A stretch of 10,516 bases of DNA. It comes from Methanosphaera sp. SHI613 (GTDB lineage: Archaea; Methanobacteriota; Methanobacteria; Methanobacteriales; Methanobacteriaceae). This document shows, in pieces, positions 6,442 to 10,516 of this stretch (the stretch's first letter is position 1; each line of letters starts with the position of its first letter). The translations under genes and the position numbers were made by a program. Location: the NCBI GenBank assembly GCA_003266145.1, contig MVJJ01000102.1, forward strand, positions 1 to 10,516, read 5' to 3'. The notes under the pieces were generated by a model. That model saw nothing but the letters and a program-made list of their open reading frames with translations, searched no databases and was not told the DNA's origin.

Positions 6442-7818
6442 TTATTTATCTTCTAGTGAAATATCTAATTCAGATAAATCATCACGTATCTTATCGGCTA
6501 AATCCCAATCCTTTTTAGCACGTAGTTTTTCACGTACATCTGTTAGTATGTCCAGGATATCTTTTGATAAGTCAGAGCTTACTGAGTCATCCACCAGAAT
6601 ATCTATTCCCAAGATGGATTCTATTGTTTTTAATGTATTGATTATTTCAAGGGAGGTATCCTTGGAAATCTCTGATGCTGCTATTGATTTATTAAGTTTA
6701 TGAGTATAATCAAATAGACTGCTTAATGCTATAGGAGTGTTGAAATCGTTATCCATTGCAGAGAAGAATTCATCTTTAAATGTATTTAAATCATCTTCTA
6801 CTGATTCTTCATCAGCACTTGCAATATCTTCACCATTATAGTATTCCAGTAATAATTTACCCGTGTTTTTAATTCTGTTTAAACTGTTTTCTGCTTGTTT
6901 GAGTATTTCATCACTGAAATCTATAGGACTTCTGTAATGGGTGGATAATACGAAGAATCTGTATGTTTCCGGAGAGTATTGTTTTAGTAATTCCTTGATT
7001 GTTATGAAGTTACCTAATGATTTACTCATCTTTTCTCCACGTACGTTTAAAAATCCGGTATGCATCCAGTATTCAACAAGAGGTTCCTTACCGCTGGCTG
7101 CTTCCATCTGTGCTATTTCTGCATCATGATGAGGGAATATAAGATCAAGTCCTCCACCATGTATATTGTATTGTGGTCCGAAGTATGTTTCGGTGATTGC
7201 AGTGTCTTCGATGTGCCATCCAGGTCTTCCTTTTCCCCATGGTGAATCCCAGTATGGTTCTTCATCTTGTTTTTTCCATAATGCAAAGTCTTTAGGATCT
7301 TTTTTGGTTGAATCAACAGCGATTCTGACATTCTGTAAGTCATCTAATTTTCTGTTGGAGAGCTTTGCAAAACCTTCGAATTTGGATACGTCGAAGTATA
7401 CTCCGGTAGGTGTATCATATGCATAGCCTTTATCCATTAAGGTTTGTATCTGATTGATTATTGCCTGCATGTGTTCTGTTGCCCTTGCATAGAAGTTTAC
7501 GTTCGTAACATTTAATAATTCCATGTCTTTTAAGTATTCTTCTTCGAATTTATGGGATAACTCGAGTGGATCTACATTTTTTTCCTTTGCACGGTTGATA
7601 ATCTTGTCATCTATATCTGTAATGTTTTGCAGATAGAATACTGAGTATCCTTTATGTTTCAGATATCTTACGATTACATCAAAGGAAATGTATGTACGTG
7701 CATGTCCAATGTGTGAATAATCATATACGGTTGGCCCACATACGAATAGCTTTATTACATTATTATCAATGACTAATTCTTCTTTTTCTCTAGACATTGT
7801 ATTATAAACATTAATCAT
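6442..7818 (-). CDS. cysS: Cysteinyl-tRNA synthetase
   Basis: This class I aminoacyl-tRNA synthetase attaches cysteine to tRNA-Cys using ATP in the cytoplasm. Its 458 residues match the usual CysRS size. The N-terminal catalytic domain shows CGPTVYDYSHIGHA with C27 and the HIGH motif at 36-39; the KMSKS motif is at 263-267; the helical tRNA-binding tail follows. The zinc site that recognises cysteine is normally Cys, Cys, His, Glu. Here C27, H230 and E234 are present, but the second Cys position (WHIECS in the classical form) reads WHIEDT, giving D205 (codon GAC). The rest of the region is intact, so I expect a working enzyme, with Asp as a possible metal ligand. The ATG at 7818 has AGGAGT 7 bases upstream. 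Having CysRS means direct charging of tRNA-Cys is possible without the SepRS/SepCysS route found in some related methanogens. The tRNA-Cys gene lies 130 bases upstream on the same strand. Confidence 0.96.
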   Translation of the reverse strand: MINVYNTMSREKEELVIDNNVIKLFVCGPTVYDYSHIGHARTYISFDVIVRYLKHKGYSVFYLQNITDIDDKIINRAKEKNVDPLELSHKFEEEYLKDMELLNVTNVNFYARATEHMQAIINQIQTLMDKGYAYDTPTGVYFDVSKFEGFAKLSNRKLDDLQNVRIAVDSTKKDPKDFALWKKQDEEPYWDSPWGKGRPGWHIEDTAITETYFGPQYNIHGGGLDLIFPHHDAEIAQMEAASGKEPLVEYWMHTGFLNVRGEKMSKSLGNFITIKELLKQYSPETYRFFVLSTHYRSPIDFSDEILKQAENSLNRIKNTGKLLLEYYNGEDIASADEESVEDDLNTFKDEFFSAMDNDFNTPIALSSLFDYTHKLNKSIAASEISKDTSLEIINTLKTIESILGIDILVDDSVSSDLSKDILDILTDVREKLRAKKDWDLADKIRDDLSELDISLEDK

Positions 7819-7825
7819 ATAATTT

Positions 7826-7831
7826 ACTCCT
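7826..7831 (-). promoter_or_regulatory. ribosome binding site of cysS
   Basis: AGGAGT on the minus strand, 7 bases before the ATG at 7818. It supports MINVYN as the N-terminus rather than the internal Met eight codons in. Confidence 0.65.
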
Positions 7832-7880
7832 GATTATTAAAAAGTACTGGTTATTGTTATGTTTTTTAAATTATTTATTT

Positions 7881-7890
7881 TTTATTTAAA
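7881..7890 (-). promoter_or_regulatory. candidate TATA box of cysS
   Basis: The minus strand reads TTTAAATAAA, close to the archaeal box A and similar to the histone box. A start about 25 bases downstream (near 7860) would give a leader of about 40 bases with the ribosome binding site. Readthrough from tRNA-Cys is the alternative; only a weak T5 run follows the tRNA. Confidence 0.4.
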
Positions 7891-7948
7891 AAAGAAATCT
7901 TAAATAACGATAAATAGAATATATTATAAGTTATAATTATTAAAAATA

Positions 7949-8019
7949 AGCCAAGAAAGGGATTTGAACCCCTGTGATATGGTCTGCAGCCACACACCTC
8001 GCCTCTCGGTCATCTTGGC
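7949..8019 (-). tRNA. tRNA-Cys (anticodon GCA)
   Basis: The 71-nt minus-strand sequence folds as a full cloverleaf. The acceptor stem is GCCAAGA with TCTTGGC (7 pairs), followed by U73, a known identity base for tRNA-Cys. There is a short D stem ACC/GGT, an anticodon stem TGTGG/CCATA (one G-U pair) around loop CTGCAGA with anticodon GCA, a 4-base variable region, and a T stem AGGGG/CCCTT (one G-U pair) with loop TTCAAAT. No intron is present, and CCA is not encoded, so it must be added by the CCA-adding enzyme. It lies just upstream of cysS on the same strand. Confidence 0.95.
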
Positions 8020-8045
8020 ATCTGATAGAAATAGTTTTAATTCAG

Positions 8046-8060
8046 TAATATAATATATCT
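8046..8060 (-). promoter_or_regulatory. candidate TATA box of the tRNA-Cys gene
   Basis: The minus strand reads AGATATATTATATTA, centred about 32 bases before the tRNA 5' end. That places transcription start a few bases upstream of the mature tRNA, as expected for archaeal tRNA genes. Another AT stretch at 8069-8078 (TATATATATT) is a weaker alternative because of distance. Confidence 0.45.
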
Positions 8061-8100
8061 ATTAAAAAATATATATACTTTATGGATTTGAGGTTAGATT

Positions 8101-8164
8101 AAAAAAGATTTTGATTAAAATGTATTTAAAATTCGTAATCAAAAAAAATAAATTGAGAAAAAAA
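8101..8164 (-). terminator. T-rich terminator region after the histone gene, with an AT hairpin
   Basis: Minus-strand T-runs of seven (8164-8158), eight (8148-8141) and six (8106-8101) follow the histone stop at 8183. Between the last two lies a 9-base perfect inverted repeat, 8109-8117 (TTTTGATTA) with 8136-8144 (TAATCAAAA), with an 18-base loop and followed by the final T6 run. The layout is like an intrinsic terminator, although the stem is nearly all A-T. Confidence 0.55.
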
Positions 8165-8182
8165 TGAAACACAAAAATATGT

Positions 8183-8386
8183 TTAACTTCTGTAAGCTAA
8201 TTCAATGTCTGATGCTTTAACTGTTTTTCTGCCAGCGTGTTTTGCTAATTTTACTGCATCAGCTGCGATTTCTGTACCGATTTCTTCAAGTACATTTGCT
8301 AATTCTTCTTTAGCATCATCACTTATTCTATTAGCACCTGCATTTTTTAATAATCTACCTACAGGAGCAAGTGGTAACTCAGCCAT
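8183..8386 (-). CDS. Archaeal histone (HMf/HMt family)
   Basis: This 67-residue DNA-binding protein forms dimers and longer assemblies that wrap and compact archaeal DNA. It has the complete histone fold with no tail. It begins MAELPLAPVGRLLKNAGA, has the central ISDDAKEELANVLEEIG helix, and ends with the family signature KLAKHAGRKTVKASDIELA followed by YRS. The loop residues RKTVKASD and the PVGRLLK helix are those that contact DNA in HMf/HMt. The ATG at 8386 is preferred over one at 8479, because a perfect GGAGGTGA ribosome binding site lies 4 bases upstream and the extra 31 residues are hydrophobic and unlike histones. It is monocistronic, with its own TATA box and a T-rich terminator, and the strong ribosome binding site fits an abundant protein. 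Confidence 0.97.
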   Translation of the reverse strand: MAELPLAPVGRLLKNAGANRISDDAKEELANVLEEIGTEIAADAVKLAKHAGRKTVKASDIELAYRS

Positions 8387-8390
8387 ATTT

Positions 8391-8398
8391 TCACCTCC
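8391..8398 (-). promoter_or_regulatory. strong ribosome binding site of the histone gene
   Basis: GGAGGTGA on the minus strand is fully complementary to the usual archaeal 16S rRNA 3' end and lies 4 bases before the ATG at 8386. It is the best ribosome binding site in the window and fixes the histone start. Confidence 0.85.
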
Positions 8399-8424
8399 AC
8401 TATATAATATAATGATTTTAATAG

Positions 8425-8432
8425 TATTTAAA
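8425..8432 (-). promoter_or_regulatory. TATA box of the histone gene
   Basis: TTTAAATA on the minus strand matches the archaeal box A consensus. Transcription start is expected near 8403, giving a short leader that carries the GGAGGTGA site. Confidence 0.55.
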
Positions 8433-8552
8433 GCTATTGTAGAAAATATTCTATTTTTATTGAAAAATTGATAATACATTCTTGCCCCATAATTAAAATA
8501 TAATACGATTCTTTAGCAAAACAAAATATCAAGTCATTAAAATATATAATTG

Positions 8553-8574
8553 AAAAAAAAGTTTTAAAAAAAAA
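8553..8574 (-). terminator. oligo-T terminator after the P-type ATPase gene
   Basis: Minus-strand T-runs of nine (8574-8566) and eight (8560-8553) start about 25 bases past the ATPase stop. They are a typical archaeal terminator and separate the ATPase from the histone gene. Confidence 0.6.
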
Positions 8575-8599
8575 GTAGCTTGTGAAAGGAAATGGTGAA

Positions 8600-10516
8600 T
8601 TAGAATATTGAATCCTTAACCATTCCTATTCTAAATGAATTTAAAATTACTGCTAGTGTTAATCCCATATCTCCTATACCTACTGACATCATTAAAGTGA
8701 TTAAACCTAATATTGCTAATACGACAAAGAGTATTTTAACGGTTATTGCAGTTACGATGTTTTGCTTAATAATTCCCATAGTTTTGTTACTGAGCCTAAA
8801 TAGATATGGCAATTTGGTCAAGTCATCCTGCATAAGTGCAATGTCTGCCGTTTCTATGGCTACATCAGAACCTACAGCACCCATTGCTATTCCCACATTT
8901 GCCCTTGCAAGTGCTGGTGCATCGTTTATACCGTCTCCTACCATAGCAGTATCACCGAATTTATTTCTGATGGTATCCAGTATGTTAAGTTTATCTTCAG
9001 GTAACAGATCTGAAAATACATATTGCACTCCAACTTTTTGTGCTACTGCATGTGCAGATATCTTGTTATCACCAGTCAACATTATTGTGGTTACGCCATG
9101 ATTGTTTAAACTTTGTATTACTTCAGCGGATTCATCCCTTAACTTATCAAAAACTGTTATTAAACCGATGACTCCATCCTTCTTTCCTACAAATATTACT
9201 GTTTTTCCATCTTCAGAGTATCGTTTTACATCATCATAGTTGATATCGAATACCCCTCCATCTATTAAAGATTCATTTGCTGCATAGTACTCGGTATCAT
9301 CTACCAAACCAACTACTCCTTTACCTGGAACGTTTTTGAAATTATTAATTTCGAACAAATCAATATTTGATGAGTTTGCCTTATTTACTATAGCATCAGA
9401 TATCGGATGGCTGGATTTTGATTCCAATGATGCTGCTATTTTTAAAATATCCTCACTGGTATATTTATCATCCAATACTTTCAAATCAGATAATTCAAGT
9501 TTTCCTTCAGTGAGAGTACCGGTCTTATCAAATATTACTGCTTTGATATTACGCATTTCTTCGATGTGTGTACTTCCCTTGATGAGTACACCTTGTCTTG
9601 TTGCTGAGGTAATTGAAGATACCATTCCTATAGGAGTGGATATTAAAAATGCACATGGACATGAGATTACCATGATGGATAATGCCCTATACACCCATTC
9701 TATTAAGTTTTGACCTAACAATGGTGGTATGAATGCTACACAAGCTGTCACCACTATTATTATAGGAGTGTAATATTTTGCAATTTTTTCCACATATGTT
9801 TCCGTGTGGGAACGATTTAACTGGGAATGTTTTACCAAGGTAACTATCTTTGAAATGACACTGTTTTTAGAGTTCTGTGTTACTTCCACTTCAAGATATC
9901 CTTCCTTATTTACTGTACCTGAAAATACCTTATCACCGATATTCTTTAATACTGGAACACTTTCTCCGGTAATTGATGCTTGATCAACTGATGAGGAACC
10001 TTTTATAACCTTACCATCCAGTGGTATTTTATCTCCAGGTTTAACTACTGCAATTTGTCCAACTTCAACATCGTCTACTTTGAATGTTTCCACATTGTCT
10101 CCAACTTTTATATTTGCTGTTTCAGGTGTAATTTCCACTAATGATTTGATTGAACGTTTTGCTCTTTGTTCGGCATAATCTTCTAAAAATTCAGCTATGT
10201 AATATAAAAATGTTACTGCTGCCCCTTCTTCGGGATGTCCTATTAAAAAGGAAGCTATACATGCAATACACATTAATAATGCTGGACTTATTGTATGTCT
10301 TTTGAATAAGGACTTATAAGCCATTATTGCTATTTCATAACCTGCTATTAATGCACCTATAACAAATACTATCTCTGCTGCTAATCCGTTGAATACTCCT
10401 AAGTATTCAAGGATATGTCCTAAAACAAATAGAATTCCACTGCTTACTATTATTTGAATGGATCTGTTTGCCAGTAATGGTTTTCCTTCAGCTATTACAT
10501 CTTCTTCGTCATCATC
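8600..10516 (-). CDS. Heavy-metal P1B-type ATPase, Zn/Cd/Pb-class exporter (5' end cut by the window)
   Basis: This membrane pump uses ATP to export metal ions. The reading frame is open from the window edge, so 638 residues are visible and the N-terminus is missing; the ATG at 10324 is internal. Numbering from the edge: an acidic linker DDDEED, early membrane helices, the actuator domain with TGES near 183-186, the metal-binding membrane motif CPC at 286-288 (ISCPCAFLIST), the phosphorylation site DKTGT at 330-334, the nucleotide-domain SHP motif, TGDN, and GDGINDAP near 525. The last two helices hold K594 (VKIL) and D616 in GDMG, which correspond to the Lys and Asp typical of ZntA/CadA (P1B-2) pumps. 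This favours Zn2+, Cd2+ or Pb2+ over Cu+, as an inference from family rules. Any N-terminal metal-binding domain would lie outside the window. It ends before a double T-run terminator. Confidence 0.93.
   Translation of the reverse strand, partial: DDDEEDVIAEGKPLLANRSIQIIVSSGILFVLGHILEYLGVFNGLAAEIVFVIGALIAGYEIAIMAYKSLFKRHTISPALLMCIACIASFLIGHPEEGAAVTFLYYIAEFLEDYAEQRAKRSIKSLVEITPETANIKVGDNVETFKVDDVEVGQIAVVKPGDKIPLDGKVIKGSSSVDQASITGESVPVLKNIGDKVFSGTVNKEGYLEVEVTQNSKNSVISKIVTLVKHSQLNRSHTETYVEKIAKYYTPIIIVVTACVAFIPPLLGQNLIEWVYRALSIMVISCPCAFLISTPIGMVSSITSATRQGVLIKGSTHIEEMRNIKAVIFDKTGTLTEGKLELSDLKVLDDKYTSEDILKIAASLESKSSHPISDAIVNKANSSNIDLFEINNFKNVPGKGVVGLVDDTEYYAANESLIDGGVFDINYDDVKRYSEDGKTVIFVGKKDGVIGLITVFDKLRDESAEVIQSLNNHGVTTIMLTGDNKISAHAVAQKVGVQYVFSDLLPEDKLNILDTIRNKFGDTAMVGDGINDAPALARANVGIAMGAVGSDVAIETADIALMQDDLTKLPYLFRLSNKTMGIIKQNIVTAITVKILFVVLAILGLITLMMSVGIGDMGLTLAVILNSFRIGMVKDSIF

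Noticed and set aside
7113..7343. Minus-strand open frame of 76 codons inside cysS
   Set aside because: It is an out-of-frame shadow of the conserved catalytic region of CysRS, with no ribosome binding site or recognisable domain.
8387..8479. 31-residue N-terminal extension of the histone from an upstream ATG at 8479
   Set aside because: The perfect GGAGGTGA site lies just before the ATG at 8386, the TATA box lies inside the extension, and known histones of this family begin at MAELP.
8697..9101. Plus-strand open frame of 134 codons opposite the ATPase
   Set aside because: It mirrors the complement of a strongly conserved ATPase region, and no promoter or ribosome binding site is evident.
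10324..10326. ATG at 10324 as the true start of the P-type ATPase
   Set aside because: The frame is open for 64 more codons to the window edge and codes for membrane helices fitting the family, so the gene is cut by the window rather than starting here.
1..10516. CRISPR arrays, insertion sequences, phage or defence genes
   Set aside because: No regularly spaced direct repeats, transposase or integrase motifs, or terminal inverted repeats were seen; the helicase alone, without a nuclease or other defence partner, is not enough to claim a defence system.

Overview
The window is AT-rich archaeal DNA, most likely from a methanogen of the order Methanobacteriales (Methanosphaera or Methanobrevibacter are the best guesses; genus not proven). 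The reasons are a complete heterodisulfide reductase gene set (hdrC-hdrB-hdrA), a small HMf/HMt-type histone, GGAGGTGA-type ribosome binding sites, TATA-box promoters, oligo-T terminators and a tRNA gene without encoded CCA. Every gene I can support lies on the minus strand, so transcription runs from high to low coordinates.

Reading in the direction of transcription: (1) 10516-8600, a CPC-type heavy-metal P-type ATPase with Zn/Cd/Pb-class features, cut by the right edge of the window; (2) 8386-8183, an archaeal histone with its own TATA box, a strong ribosome binding site and a T-rich terminator; (3) 8019-7949, tRNA-Cys(GCA), followed 130 bases later by (4) 7818-6442, cysteinyl-tRNA synthetase, so the tRNA and its charging enzyme sit side by side; (5) 6250-2352, hdrC, hdrB and hdrA, tightly packed and probably translationally coupled; (6) 2328-127, a UvrD/PcrA-like superfamily 1 helicase starting 23 bases after hdrA with no terminator between them, probably on the same transcript. 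The left 126 bases hold its T-run terminator and two small dyads.

The most interesting part is the Hdr operon. HdrA carries two C-terminal ferredoxin clusters followed by a domain that looks like MvhD, the [2Fe-2S] adaptor linking Hdr to the Mvh hydrogenase, but every MvhD cluster-cysteine position is replaced. HdrB keeps a complete first CCG motif, but its second has His-Cys where Cys-Cys is expected. HdrC looks normal. Together these suggest a divergent Hdr paralogue with a changed electron input and possibly changed disulfide-site chemistry, rather than the housekeeping Mvh-Hdr enzyme. That conclusion is inference; the substitutions are read directly from the sequence. The CysRS also has Asp at a position where the textbook enzyme has a zinc-binding Cys.
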